Position numbers and translations under genes: made by a program. This document shows positions 49,798 through 62,782 of a stretch of DNA of 64,000 bases, one piece after another (the first letter of the stretch is position 1; each line of letters begins with the position of its first letter). The stretch lies in NCBI RefSeq assembly GCF_025685625.1, contig NZ_JAGSYI010000002.1, forward strand, positions 1,364,001-1,428,000, written 5' to 3'. A model generated the notes under the pieces. The model did not search any database. It was not told the DNA's origin and saw only the letters and a list, made by a program, of their open reading frames with translations. This DNA comes from Acidicapsa acidisoli. GTDB lineage: Bacteria; Acidobacteriota; Terriglobia; Terriglobales; Acidobacteriaceae.

Positions 49798-51252
49798 TCA
49801 GGCGATGATGTCGTGGATGACGTTGCCTGAGACGTCGGTCAGGCGATAGTCGCGGCCGCTGTAGCGATAAGTGAGCTTGGTGTGGTCGATACCGAGAAGA
49901 TAAAGGATGGTAGCGTGGATGTCGTGAACGTGCACAGGCTTATCGATGGCTTTCCAGCCGAATTCATCGGTAGCTCCGTAGGTAAAGCCTTTCTTGATGC
50001 CGCCGCCGGCGAGCCACATGGTGAATCCGTGTGGGTTGTGATCGCGGCCATTGTGGGTTTGGCCGCCCATGAACCCGCTGCCCATTTCGACGACCGGAGT
50101 GCGGCCAAATTCGGAGCCGGCAACAATGATCGTATCGTCGAATAGGCCGCGGGCCTTGAGGTCCTTGATTAATGCGGCGAAGGGCTGGTCGGAGTCCTTG
50201 GCGGTCTTGCGATGCATTTCGATGTCGAAGTGATGATCCCAGGGATCGCCTTTTGCGTAATAGATCTGGACAACGCGGACACCTTTTTCGATCAAGCGGG
50301 CTGCGGTGAGACATCCGCGTGCGGTGCTTCCTTCACCGTACATCTTGAGGACAGCGTCGCTTTCCTTGCGGACATCGAAGACATTGGGAGCTTCGGTCTG
50401 CATGCGGTATGCGGTTTCCATGGCGCCAATGGTGGCTTCGAGCTGGCCATCGTGCGCTGCGCCTGGAGCGGTCCTCATGTTGAGCTGATCGAGTTGTTCG
50501 AGGAGGTCGAGTTCCTTGCGCTGCTGCTTGAGATCGAAGCCTTCGTTGTGGATGTTGGCGATAAGCTTTTGGGGATCAAATTCGGTCTTCTCGACCTTGT
50601 CGGAGACGTATGTGCCCTGATGGACGGCGGATAGGAATGCGGAACCCCAGAGCGGCGGACCGACGGTGGTTGGAACTTCGGGGCAGAGGACGACGAAGCC
50701 GGGAAGGTTCTTGTTTTCCGTGCCGAGACCGTAGGTCATCCACGAGCCCATCGAGGGGCGGCCGGCAAAGTTTGCGCCGGTATTCATCATAAGCAGGGCC
50801 GGCTCGTGATTGGGAATCTCAGTAAACACGGAGTTAACGAAGCACATATCATCGACGCATTCGCCGAGATGGGGGAAAATCTCGCTGACTTCCTTGCCCG
50901 ATTGCCCGTACCGCTTGAAGGTGAAAGGCGACTTCATGATGGAACCGGTCTTACGTTCGTGGGCAAGATCGCCACCGGGCATGGGCTGACCGTGATACTT
51001 TTCGAGAGCAGGCTTGTGATCGAAGCTGTCAATCTGCGAGAGACCACCATTCATGAAGAGGAAGATGACGTGCTTGGCGCGAGGCTTGAAGCCGGGCTCA
51101 TCAATCATCCAGGAGGCCTTGTTTGTTGGCGCATCGGCACGGGCAATAGTGTCGCCGAGCAAGCTAGCGAGTGAGAGCATACCGAAGCCCGCGCCCATCT
51201 TGCAGAGAGCTTCACGGCGGGTGATCGGCTGAGAGGCGGGCTTATGGAACAT
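49798..51252 (-). CDS. DUF1501 (sulfatase-like) exported protein
   Basis: 484 residues. The start MFHKPASQPITRREALCKMG has a Tat signal (RR in TRREALCK, then GFGMLSLASLL). The DUF1501 fold is of the alkaline-phosphatase/sulfatase superfamily: HVIFLFMNGGLSQIDSFDHK near the N-terminus, VNSVFTEIPNHEPALLMM, DTIIVAGSEFGRTPVVEM and GGQTHNGRDHNPHGFTMWLA, with Asp/His metal ligands. In Planctomycetes and Acidobacteria it is usually encoded next to a PSCyt1/DUF1549/DUF1553 protein, as here (46 bases downstream). The joint role of such pairs, probably degradation of sulfated or other complex matter, is not established. Confidence 0.9.
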   Translation of the reverse strand: MFHKPASQPITRREALCKMGAGFGMLSLASLLGDTIARADAPTNKASWMIDEPGFKPRAKHVIFLFMNGGLSQIDSFDHKPALEKYHGQPMPGGDLAHERKTGSIMKSPFTFKRYGQSGKEVSEIFPHLGECVDDMCFVNSVFTEIPNHEPALLMMNTGANFAGRPSMGSWMTYGLGTENKNLPGFVVLCPEVPTTVGPPLWGSAFLSAVHQGTYVSDKVEKTEFDPQKLIANIHNEGFDLKQQRKELDLLEQLDQLNMRTAPGAAHDGQLEATIGAMETAYRMQTEAPNVFDVRKESDAVLKMYGEGSTARGCLTAARLIEKGVRVVQIYYAKGDPWDHHFDIEMHRKTAKDSDQPFAALIKDLKARGLFDDTIIVAGSEFGRTPVVEMGSGFMGGQTHNGRDHNPHGFTMWLAGGGIKKGFTYGATDEFGWKAIDKPVHVHDIHATILYLLGIDHTKLTYRYSGRDYRLTDVSGNVIHDIIA

Positions 51253-51298
51253 TCAATTCTCCATCCGGCGGTAGGTTGTGACTTCGCTAATGTTCGAA

Positions 51299-54618
<3,320 letters not shown>

Positions 54619-54622
<4 letters not shown>

Positions 54623-55509
54623 AGCGAATCTCCGCGTAGCAAAGCTTCGTGGAGAGGTTGCAATTCGTCTTGCCGGGAGGAGGAACCATAGGCCTGAGCC
54701 TTGACGAATTCGCGTAGATCCTGGAATTCGGAGCTCTGCTTCCTGATCGCGATTGGATCACTGGATTGGGGCAATGGCATATCAAGAATCACGTTGCCTT
54801 CCTGACAATTGTCGCGATGAGCTCCGAGGACAACCAGACGCGTACCAAGAAGTAGTGCTTCCGAGGTATTGTGCGTTACAAAGAGTACGGTAGGCCGGGT
54901 TTCCTGCCAGATCTCGCGCAGTTGTTGCTGAAGACTGGCACGAGTTGAGGGATCAAGAGCGCTGAAGGCTTCATCCATAAGCAGGACCGGTGGCTTCATC
55001 ATGAGGGCTTGAGCGATGGCCACGCGCTGCTGCATACCTCCCGATAGCTGATGGGGGTACTTATTGAAGTCGGCTGCGTGCAGGCCCATGCGCAGGAGTT
55101 GGGCTTCGGCCTCCAGGCGCAGGTTTCGGCGAAATTTCCAGAAGGACGGGAGCAAGCGACCTAACCAGCCGCAGAAGGCGTTCTCAGGACCATACATGAC
55201 GTTTTGCATCATGGTGCGATCGGGGAAAAGCGAGTATTTCTGGGGGACGTAGCCGCAGCGGGAATCGATCCGCGTGACCTGCTTGCCATCGACAACGATG
55301 GAGCCGCTGGTGGGAAATTCCTGGCCGAGGACAAGGCGAAGCAGTGTGCTTTTGCCGCAGCCGGTTTCACCAAGGACGGCGACGAATTCGCCGGCGAAGA
55401 TGTCGAGATTCAGTTTGGAGAGGACAGTCTTGCGGCCGCTGGAGGCGACCGGGTATGAGACTGAGACATCGCGAAGGGCAATCTCGACCGGCGCCGACTG
55501 CTTCTCCAT
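54619..55509 (-). CDS. ABC transporter ATP-binding protein (NitT/TauT/urea-type)
   Basis: 296 residues from the ATG at 55509 (GGAG eight bases upstream); the longer frame runs 13 codons into the permease. Walker A in FVAVLGETGCGKSTLLRLVL, Q-loop at YVPQKYSLFP, ABC signature YPHQLSGGMQQRVAIAQALM, Walker B PVLLMDEAFSALDP and the switch His in VLFVTHNTSEAL. A C-terminal extension of about 80 residues (DMPLPQSSDPIAIRKQSSEF...) is longer than SsuB/TauB. It powers uptake with the permease encoded 29 bases upstream. Its own stop overlaps the start of the PSCyt1 protein gene, forming one unit. Confidence 0.94.
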
Positions 55510-55538
55510 GCGTATCTCCTTCACCAGGACTTTGGCGG

Positions 55539-56402
55539 CTAGCACCATGGATGTAGCCTCCGATTGGCGACGCGGAGCAAGACATCCATGCCGAAGAGGA
55601 GGACTGCGACCCAGAGCAGATAGGGGATGATGATATCCATGCCCATGTGACGACGCATGATAGCGATGCGATAGGCGAGGCCGTCGGTGGAGGCAATCAT
55701 CTCGCCTGCAAAGAGAAAGAGCGCGAGGGGCTTGAGGTTCAAACGAACGCTGTTGATGACCTGCGGCAGGATCTGCTTGAGGATGACACGATAGGCGACG
55801 TCGAGATTGGAGGACTTGAGGGTGAATGCTTTGACTGCCTGCTCACGCGGAACGGATTTGGCGATGTTGTAGGTGTCGAGCATGAGCGTAGGTCCTACGC
55901 CGATGACCATGAGCATGATCTTGGACCACTCGTCGATGCCGAAAACGATGAAAAGAATGGGCAGCAACGAGAGTGCGACTATCTTGTCGAAAAAGAGGAC
56001 GAAGCGCAGAAAGAAGGCTTCAGCGTAGGGAAAAACAGCCATATGGAGGCCGATGAGGATTGCCGGGACCAGCAAAGCGATGGCGATGAAGAAGCGGCGG
56101 GAACTGGAGATAGTATCTTTCCACAGCATGCTGTGGGTGATGCGTTGATACGTGGTTGCGCTGGGGTCGAGGGCGTCATCTTCTTCAGCAGGTTCGAGGA
56201 CGGAGGCCTGGATTCCCTGCCAAAGCTGTGCGCCGGAGGGAATGACGCGATCTTCTGGGTTTTCCTTGTGGCGGATGACTGAGAAGTGTGTGTAAGTGAA
56301 GATGCCGACAAGGAACAAGACCCAGGAGAGCGATTGCGTCCACAATCTGCGTGGGCGGCCCTGGATGTCCACGATGTGGCCGATGACAGGGATGGTCGAC
56401 AT
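55539..56402 (-). CDS. ABC transporter permease (NitT/TauT/urea-type)
   Basis: 287 residues with about six membrane helices. The EAA-type loop reads NIAKSVPREQAVKAFTLKSS, then DVAYRVILKQILPQVINSVR; other helices include RFFIAIALLVPAILIGLHMA and MDIIIPYLLWVAVLLFGMDV. A periplasmic stretch of 70 residues follows the first helix, long for this group and also seen in permeases next to urea/guanidine carboxylase genes. The start lies three bases after the stop of the substrate-binding protein gene. Confidence 0.92.
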   Translation of the reverse strand: MSTIPVIGHIVDIQGRPRRLWTQSLSWVLFLVGIFTYTHFSVIRHKENPEDRVIPSGAQLWQGIQASVLEPAEEDDALDPSATTYQRITHSMLWKDTISSSRRFFIAIALLVPAILIGLHMAVFPYAEAFFLRFVLFFDKIVALSLLPILFIVFGIDEWSKIMLMVIGVGPTLMLDTYNIAKSVPREQAVKAFTLKSSNLDVAYRVILKQILPQVINSVRLNLKPLALFLFAGEMIASTDGLAYRIAIMRRHMGMDIIIPYLLWVAVLLFGMDVLLRVANRRLHPWC

Positions 56403-56405
56403 AGC

Positions 56406-57629
56406 TTACAGCTTCCCCTGTTCTGCCATGCGCATGTATGTCGAATCCATGCGGAGGCGGACGCGGTCGCTCTTGCCTTGCACGGAGCCGTCTGGATAGC
56501 GAATGGCTACATCATTGACGGAGGCGATGTTTTGGCCGAGCAACTGGTGACGAAAGCAGAACTGGCGAACGAGATCCATCTTCTGCTTGAGCGTAGGGCT
56601 TTCCGAAAAATCGACCGCGGACTTGGGGGTAGAGAAAAGGTAGGTGGTTCGCAACTGTTCTTTATAGGACGCTACGCTGTCTCCGGAGGCTGCGGCGCTA
56701 CCGGAAATGGCTGCTTGCGAAGCGGCACCGTCGGCGGCGAGCTGTGCCAAGGTTTCATACCATGCTCCGGTGATGGCCTTGGCGAAACGCGCGCCTGACC
56801 CATCGGGACGACTGAGAATGTCGGTTCGGACGACAAGGAGATCGAGGATTTCGCCTGGGATCCTTGAAGAATCAAAGAGAGGCTTAACGTTGCCTCCCTG
56901 GGCGAGGATCTGTGAAACAAGGGGCTTCCATGTAACGGCGACTTGATTTCCCTGATTGCCGAGAAAGGCGCCAACGAGGTCGGAGTCGCTGGTGTTCATG
57001 AGGCGCAACTGCGGAATCTGGGAGCTGAGGCCATTGAGGTCCATGGCGCGCTCGAGCAGGTATTCTGATACGGTCTTTTGCACGAGCATGATTCGCTTGC
57101 CGGGAAGTTGCGCAAGGGTGAGGTTGTTGCGGGCGAGGACGGCATCGTTGCCGTTGGAGTAATCGCCGACGATGAGCGCGGTGGAGTCGACGCCAGCGGC
57201 TGCGGGCATGTCGAGCGCTTCCATGTTGGTCATGGTGCAGGCGTCGATGTTCTTGCCTACGAATGCATCGAGAGATGCGGCATAATCGAAGCGCTGTACC
57301 TTAATGACAACGCCATATTTATCTGCCCAACGCTTGAGGATGCCCGACTTAGCCATGTAGAAGTAGGGGTTCCAACCGGCATAAACCGACCAGCCAACGG
57401 TGAATGTGGGAGCGGCAGCGTGGGCGGGAGTGGCGGAGAAGAAACCCACCGAGAGAAGCAACGCGAGAATCGGGGCCAGAGCTGGGGCAGTTGGCCTCGT
57501 CAGGATTGCATCGGGCAATATTCGAAAGGCTCTGATGGCCTTCGCAATCCAAAGATTTTGAAAATAATCGAGGATACTAGAAATAGTTCTCTCATGATTG
57601 CGATTATGCATACGAGTAAGGTATCGCAA
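56406..57629 (-). CDS. ABC transporter substrate-binding protein, urea/guanidine-carboxylase-region type
   Basis: 407 residues; the ATG is at 57629, with an alternative Met at position 7. A signal sequence LAPILALLLSVGFFSATPAH precedes AAPTFTVGWSVYAGWNPYFY, MAKSGILKRWADKYGVVIKV, DACTMTNMEALDMPAAAGVD, STALIVGDYSNGNDAVLARN and GKRIMLVQKTVSEYLLERA. This is the NMT1-like group usually found beside urea carboxylase genes (the TIGR03427 type), whose substrate may be urea, guanidine or a relative. An allophanate hydrolase/carboxylase pair lies 3 kb upstream on the same strand, which supports that reading. The C-terminal region ends SDRVRLRMDSTYMRMAEQG. Confidence 0.85.
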   Translation of the reverse strand: MRYLTRMHNRNHERTISSILDYFQNLWIAKAIRAFRILPDAILTRPTAPALAPILALLLSVGFFSATPAHAAAPTFTVGWSVYAGWNPYFYMAKSGILKRWADKYGVVIKVQRFDYAASLDAFVGKNIDACTMTNMEALDMPAAAGVDSTALIVGDYSNGNDAVLARNNLTLAQLPGKRIMLVQKTVSEYLLERAMDLNGLSSQIPQLRLMNTSDSDLVGAFLGNQGNQVAVTWKPLVSQILAQGGNVKPLFDSSRIPGEILDLLVVRTDILSRPDGSGARFAKAITGAWYETLAQLAADGAASQAAISGSAAASGDSVASYKEQLRTTYLFSTPKSAVDFSESPTLKQKMDLVRQFCFRHQLLGQNIASVNDVAIRYPDGSVQGKSDRVRLRMDSTYMRMAEQGKL

Positions 57630-57849
57630 CCTCTTATGAAAAGAGGATATATATAGATTTCATTTATGATGGCCATAAAAGCAAATCGAATTGATAGGCT
57701 GTCGCCACGTTTAATGCTGATTTCGTGCGCGCCGCAATAGGAATTGGCGGGTATGAATGCCATTGCAAGAGCGTGCGCGCATATAGCTATGTCGTGTGTT
57801 TCGTACTAAGGACGAGGGCTGTGCCTGGGGCAGGAATCGGAGCACTACC

Positions 57850-58881
57850 TCAGGCTGCAGGCACTCGCAGTCGCCAAACCTTGGCTCCGGTCAGGAAGGT
57901 AAGCCAGACCGAACCGTGAGCGTAGCGGATGCTGTCACCCCCTCGCCCTACCCACTGTTGGACGACCTTATTTTTCGCGGGATCGATGCGGGTGATGGGA
58001 TAACCGAAGACGGTGGCCCACACTGATCCACCACCGTAGGCAATTTCTCCCCCGAGGCCGGGAATGCCGACGGGGATGGTTGCAAGCAGCTTGCCGGTCG
58101 CCTCATCGACGCGGGAGACGGTGCCGTCGCCTTGATTAAGAACCCAAACTGATCCTTCACCTACAGTGAGAAAACGAGGCTTCGGGCCGATCGGTGTGAT
58201 GCCAATGACCTTGTTGGTTGCTGGGTCAACACGCACAAGCGAATTACCTTCATTGCTTGCGATCCATACGGAATCGCCTGCAAAAATAGGGTTAAATGAG
58301 CCTTTGGGGATGGTGATTCGTGCCACAACTGCATTGGTTGCCGGGTCAACCCGGTCCAGTTCGCCAGCAGCCGAAGTTACGAGCCACACGCTTCCGGCGC
58401 CGGTGGTGATGCCGCCCTCCGAGTCCGCAGGGGCGGCTGGAATAGTGGCTTGAATCGCGCCTGTTTTGGGTTCGGCACGGACGAGGTTGTGCGAGCCGCA
58501 ACTCGGGATCCAGAGACTGCCAAAGCCAATGGCGAGGCCCGAACACGGCTTTTGCAGCGTGATCATGGCGTCAGGCTTGTTGGTGGTGGCGTTGAGCCGG
58601 ACGACGTGGTTGACGCTTGAACTGGTGACCCACAGGGCATCGTCGGTGACGGCGAGCCAGTCCGGGTGACCACTGACCAGAAAGACCGCGTCAGGGACGA
58701 TTTCGCTCATCGGGTGCTGCACGCCAGGCTCGAGCGCGCCGGTCTTCTTGGGAAAGCCGTCATTGTCTTGCGCTACGCAAGACAATGACGGGAAGACAAA
58801 TATCGCGAAGGCAAGAGTGCACCGGCTGATAGATCTGAGTTGCTGAGACACAGCGAAGACGAGGTGAGATAGATTTCGCAT
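57850..58881 (-). CDS. Exported virginiamycin-B-lyase-like beta-propeller
   Basis: 343 residues. Signal SRCTLAFAIFVFPSLSCVAQ. The remainder has six or seven four-stranded repeats of the type WVTSSSVNHVVRLNATTNKP, SLWIPSCGSHNLVRAEPKTG, VWLVTSAAGELDRVDPATNA, VWIASNEGNSLVRVDPATNK, VWVLNQGDGTVSRVDEATGK, like Vgb and streptogramin lyase propellers. Vgb opens cyclic depsipeptides, but the family also includes binding proteins without known activity, and the catalytic His/Glu cannot be placed here. It lies between the ABC operon and the LysR gene on the same strand. Confidence 0.75.
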   Translation of the reverse strand: MRNLSHLVFAVSQQLRSISRCTLAFAIFVFPSLSCVAQDNDGFPKKTGALEPGVQHPMSEIVPDAVFLVSGHPDWLAVTDDALWVTSSSVNHVVRLNATTNKPDAMITLQKPCSGLAIGFGSLWIPSCGSHNLVRAEPKTGAIQATIPAAPADSEGGITTGAGSVWLVTSAAGELDRVDPATNAVVARITIPKGSFNPIFAGDSVWIASNEGNSLVRVDPATNKVIGITPIGPKPRFLTVGEGSVWVLNQGDGTVSRVDEATGKLLATIPVGIPGLGGEIAYGGGSVWATVFGYPITRIDPAKNKVVQQWVGRGGDSIRYAHGSVWLTFLTGAKVWRLRVPAA

Positions 58882-58980
58882 GATTGAGAATTACTCTACG
58901 GGCGAAATGCATTTCGACGCAAATTGGTTCTGAACCTATACGATGAAGCATCTCAGACCGCAATCGCTCCGCCAAGGGAT

Positions 58981-59901
58981 CTATGCGAACCGGCTCTTCA
59001 TCTTTGTTACCGGGGGAACCGATCGCACACCATTGGTCGCGACCTCAAGAAACGTGTGGGCCGCTCGGGTAAGCATCTTGTCCTTGCGAAAAACAAGCGC
59101 GAGTTCGCGTTGAATCCTCATGCCTTCCACTCTCATCGTCTTCAATAGGCCTGCTGCCTCGTCGGCACACACGTTGGTGTGGGGTAGAAATCCGATGCCG
59201 ATCCCTGCCCCAATCAAGCGCTTCTGCAGCTCGCTTGATTCCAGCTCCATTGCGATGCGCGGCTGTACGTCACGACTTTGAAAAAAATGGTTGATCCTTT
59301 CCCGCTGCCTGCCGTGCTTCATCATCAGCAACGGATACTGGAGGATTTCATCCAGCTTGACCGTGTCTCTTTCCGCCAGAGGATGGGTCAATGCAGTTAC
59401 GAGAACCACCTCATCCTTGTGGATGCTGTGGATCAACAGGCGGCTATCCTTGACCGGCATAGAAACGATGCCGAAGTCAACCTCGCGGCTGAACACAGAC
59501 TCCAATGTGCGGGAGCGCTCGGAACGGACAATGCTGAGATGAACCCGGCTATACAGCTTCTTAAACTGCGCAAAGACCGAGGGGAGAACATACAAACTGA
59601 TTGCTTCGCTAGTGCTGACGGAAATTTCACCTCGGGGAGAATGGTAAAGCTCGCTGATCCCGGCGAGAATGTGGCTGTGGCACTGTAAGCAGTGTTCGGC
59701 AAAAGGCTCAAACAGCCGACCGGCCGCGGTAAAGGTAACTTTGCCTCCCTCCCGATCGAATAATCGTGCACCTACTTCATTTTCCAGTGAGCGGATCTGA
59801 GCGGAGATGGCCGGCTGCGTAACTCCGAGGTTGTCGGCAGCTCTCGAGAAACTCTTCAAACGGCTCACAAATTGGAAGGTCTTGAGTTGCTCAAAGTCCA
59901 T
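58981..59901 (-). CDS. LysR-family transcriptional regulator
   Basis: 306 residues. The N-terminal winged helix MDFEQLKTFQFVSRLKSFSR, AADNLGVTQPAISAQIRSLE, NEVGARLFDREGGKVTFTAA and the effector domain beginning GEISVSTSEAISLYVLPSVF are classical for LysR activators. It may control the downstream propeller gene or the ABC/PSCyt1 operon, or the carboxylase cluster on its other side. The effector is unknown. It is divergent from the 60273 gene; the 371 bases between them show no clear site. Confidence 0.93.
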   Translation of the reverse strand: MDFEQLKTFQFVSRLKSFSRAADNLGVTQPAISAQIRSLENEVGARLFDREGGKVTFTAAGRLFEPFAEHCLQCHSHILAGISELYHSPRGEISVSTSEAISLYVLPSVFAQFKKLYSRVHLSIVRSERSRTLESVFSREVDFGIVSMPVKDSRLLIHSIHKDEVVLVTALTHPLAERDTVKLDEILQYPLLMMKHGRQRERINHFFQSRDVQPRIAMELESSELQKRLIGAGIGIGFLPHTNVCADEAAGLLKTMRVEGMRIQRELALVFRKDKMLTRAAHTFLEVATNGVRSVPPVTKMKSRFA

Positions 59902-60272
59902 ATTAGAGATACCCCGCAGCGTATTGCACCTAAGAATCAGAAATGAAGGATTGTAGGGAACGGGCTTTGGATCAGCATAAACTATTCCTATTCACCGTAC
60001 AATGCAAACCGATACTGTTGTCCGGCAGTCATGGCAGAGATCCAGGATGAAAGCAGGTGAAAGAATGCTCGTTTGGGCCCGCTTCACAGCATCAAGTTGC
60101 AGTGAAACTGCTTGCCGTGTTTGGCCCGCCGTCCCGCGTTTGAATAGGCTGCCATTGTCCTTATTTATGCGCCGTAGAAATATGGGCAATACCGCCGTTA
60201 TTGCCACATATTCAGCAAGATTTCCCTTACATGTTGCTCTTTTCGAGTGCAAGAATACGATTAGAGGAATTC

Positions 60273-60914
60273 ATGAGAATCAGGCATTGCACCATGCTTG
60301 GGGTTCTGTTTTGTCTTCAATGGACATTGTTATGGAGCAGCACCCCGCCTGCGCACAAGACTGTTTACGATTACTCCCTGGTAGGTTTGGACGGCAAGGA
60401 AGTGCCTCTATCCGCATATAAGGGGAAGGTTCTGCTGATTGTGAATATCGCGAGCAAGTCTATTTACAAAAATCAAATCAGCGCGCTCGGAGAGATTCAG
60501 AAGGCTTACTCGGACAAAGGTCTGATTGTCGTCGGCATTCCTTCCAGCGATTTCGGAGCCCAGGAATTGGTGGACAACACAGCCATTCAGCACTATTACA
60601 TCGATGATCAACATGTTGTTTTCCAGATTTTTTCGAAGGCCTCACTGCGCGGCAAGGACTGCATTCCTCTGATCCATTTTCTGACGGACGCTAAGGAAGG
60701 CACAGGTGGCGGAGAAGTCCATTGGAACTTTACGAAGTTTCTTGTGGATAGACAGGGACAACCGGTTCTTCGCTTTGAAACTGATAGTGATCCCGCTGAT
60801 CCGGAGTTTCGCGTCAAGTTGGAGCAGGTGCTGGACGGTACTTTTAAGAAGAAGGACTCGGCGCCCAAGGAGAGCAAGCAGGCATCGGATGACAACGATG
60901 ATGACGGCGAATGA
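60273..60914 (+). CDS. Glutathione-peroxidase-like protein without peroxidatic Cys
   Basis: 213 residues from the ATG at 60273, with AGAGGAA upstream; the frame is open 24 codons more. The N-terminus (MLGVLFCLQWTLLWSSTPPA) looks like a signal, so it is exported. The GPx fold is evident: TVYDYSLVGLDGKEVPLSAY, KGKVLLIVNIASKSIYKNQI, GLIVVGIPSSDFGAQEL, VHWNFTKFLVDRQGQPVLRF (the WNF motif). The first motif is normally NVASKCG with the catalytic Cys or Sec, but here it is S (TCT codon), and the resolving region also lacks Cys. The Asp/Lys-rich tail (KDSAPKESKQASDDNDDDGE) is unusual. It is probably a non-peroxidase relative, so its role is open. Confidence 0.78.
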   Translation: MRIRHCTMLGVLFCLQWTLLWSSTPPAHKTVYDYSLVGLDGKEVPLSAYKGKVLLIVNIASKSIYKNQISALGEIQKAYSDKGLIVVGIPSSDFGAQELVDNTAIQHYYIDDQHVVFQIFSKASLRGKDCIPLIHFLTDAKEGTGGGEVHWNFTKFLVDRQGQPVLRFETDSDPADPEFRVKLEQVLDGTFKKKDSAPKESKQASDDNDDDGE

Positions 60915-60963
60915 TTGCCACTCTTGTGCATCCATGCTTACATGATTGAGACGAAGCTGGCCG

Positions 60964-62763
60964 CTACCTTTTGCCTTCAAGATAGGCGCGCCAGCCACCG
61001 AGATGTGTAATCTCCTCGGCGCCTACGATTCCGGATGGTTCGCAGAGGAAGCCTTTCACGCTCGTGTCATCTTCGAGATGAACGGTGCCTAGAGACAAAG
61101 GTGCAGGAATCCCATTGAGGAATGTGCCGACTGTATCTTCGGGCATTGCCCATACTTCGAGTTCGATGCCGAAACCGGCGAAACCGGGCGCATAAACGAG
61201 CCCTGGTTTTGCAGGCGTGGAGTTTGGCAGCACATAGAGTTGATAGCTGGGAAGTGTGCGGACGGTGCGAACGAAGCGCGCTTTGCGGGTTGTAAGTTGC
61301 CAGTTTAATGGCTGACCTGAGAGATGCGCTCCCACAACTGCCAAGAGGATGCAGGCATTCGGCGCAGGGCTGGCTGATATGGCGGGCGTCTGGGCAAGAA
61401 GACGTTCCGAGCCACCGATAGTCAGGACTTGTTCGCGATGCAGTTTATCGGCAATAGCGAGCAATCCGTTGTCGGTGAATGCGCGACCGATCAGCGATAC
61501 TCCGAAGGGCAGACCGTCTTCTCGTAAGCTTGAAGGAATTGCTACGGCGGCCAGGTCGAGCAGATTGACGAAGTTGGTATAGTAGCCGAGGTTGGTGTTC
61601 AATTCGATCGGAGCCGCCTGAACTTCCGCGATCGTATAAATCGTTGGAGTCGTGGGCAAGAGCAGTATATCTACCGAGTCGAAGATGGCTTCGGTGCTTC
61701 TGCGCAGTTCACGCAATCTGTATTCCGCGAGGAAGGCATCGACCGCGCTGAATCGTTGCGCTCCGCTAACAATCTTTGCGACCGTGGGGTCCATTGCATC
61801 GGCGTGCTCGAACGCGAAATCGTGAAGCGCGGCAAGTCGTTCGGCGACCCATGGCCCACTGTAGAGAAGATTGGCGGCGGAGCGGAATGGCTCGTAGTTG
61901 AAGCGCACCAATTCGCCACCCAGGCGCGTCATCGCTTCGATTGCCTTGTCATAACTTGCCCGCGCTTGTTGATCCCCGAAGAACTCCAATGTGTCTTCCG
62001 TCGGAACGCCGAATCTGAATCTGGAAGCGACCCAGGGAGTGGCGCCTTCGCCGGGGTTCGCTTTGCGGGAATATGGATCGCTGGCGTCGAAGTTGGCGAT
62101 GATACTCAGAACGCGAGCGGCATCGGCACAAGTCTCCGCGAAGACGGAGACGCAATCCAGAGTGCGACAAGCGGGCAGAAGACCTGTGGTGCTGACGAGT
62201 CCTCGTGTGGGCTTCATGCCGACCAACTGATTGAATGCTGCCGGCACACGGCCAGAGCCTGCAGTATCCGTGCCTAAAGAAAAGCTGACAAGACCTTTGG
62301 CAACAGCTACCGCTGAGCCGGAGCTCGAGCCTCCGGAGATAAACTGTTCGTCAAAGACGCTGGAGCAGATGCCGCAGGGAGTTCGGGTTCCGACGAGGCC
62401 GGTGGCAAATTGGTCCATGTTGGTCTTTCCGATCAGGATGGCACCGGCATCGAGAAGTCGCTGCACGGCCGCGGCCATTTCGTTAGCGATTCGCGAGTAG
62501 GCGGGGCATGCGGCCGTGGTGGGAAGGCCCGCGACATCAAAGTTATCTTTGACTGCGAATGGAATACCGAAGAGCGGGAGTTTGGCTAAATCACTTTGAT
62601 TTTCGAGTTCTCTTGCTCGCGCCAGGTTGTGCTCTTCATCGACGAGTGTAATCCAAATGGGACTTTTTCCCTCGGCGCGTATCTGCGAGTAAATCTCGCG
62701 AACGACTCTGGTAGGTGAAGTAATCTTATTCTTATAAGAAAGATCAAGTGAAGTAATGTCCAC
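60964..62763 (-). CDS. atzF: Allophanate hydrolase
   Basis: 599 residues. The GTG at 62763 has AGGAGG nine bases upstream; the longer frame begins inside the carboxylase gene. Amidase-signature Ser-Ser-Lys triad: FGIPFAVKDNFDVAGLPTTA (Lys), ISGGSSSGSAVAVAKG and FSLGTDTAGSGRVPAAF (cis-Ser and Ser nucleophile), then GMKPTRGLVSTTGLLPACRT. Residues about 470-599 form the second domain (PGLVYAPGFAGFGIELEVWA...TFLNGIPAPLSLG) found in AtzF/DUR1-type enzymes. It splits allophanate to ammonia and CO2, the second step after urea/guanidine carboxylation. It lies 19 bases after the carboxylase stop, in one operon. Confidence 0.93.
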   Translation of the reverse strand: MDITSLDLSYKNKITSPTRVVREIYSQIRAEGKSPIWITLVDEEHNLARARELENQSDLAKLPLFGIPFAVKDNFDVAGLPTTAACPAYSRIANEMAAAVQRLLDAGAILIGKTNMDQFATGLVGTRTPCGICSSVFDEQFISGGSSSGSAVAVAKGLVSFSLGTDTAGSGRVPAAFNQLVGMKPTRGLVSTTGLLPACRTLDCVSVFAETCADAARVLSIIANFDASDPYSRKANPGEGATPWVASRFRFGVPTEDTLEFFGDQQARASYDKAIEAMTRLGGELVRFNYEPFRSAANLLYSGPWVAERLAALHDFAFEHADAMDPTVAKIVSGAQRFSAVDAFLAEYRLRELRRSTEAIFDSVDILLLPTTPTIYTIAEVQAAPIELNTNLGYYTNFVNLLDLAAVAIPSSLREDGLPFGVSLIGRAFTDNGLLAIADKLHREQVLTIGGSERLLAQTPAISASPAPNACILLAVVGAHLSGQPLNWQLTTRKARFVRTVRTLPSYQLYVLPNSTPAKPGLVYAPGFAGFGIELEVWAMPEDTVGTFLNGIPAPLSLGTVHLEDDTSVKGFLCEPSGIVGAEEITHLGGWRAYLEGKR

Positions 62764-62782
62764 AGCGACTGGCCTCCTGCGA

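Noticed and set aside
57630-57849. Search for a guanidine riboswitch before the ABC operon
   Set aside because: Only a small CCTCTT/AAGAGG hairpin at 57630-57646 was found; no ykkC-I, mini-ykkC or guanidine-III core is visible.
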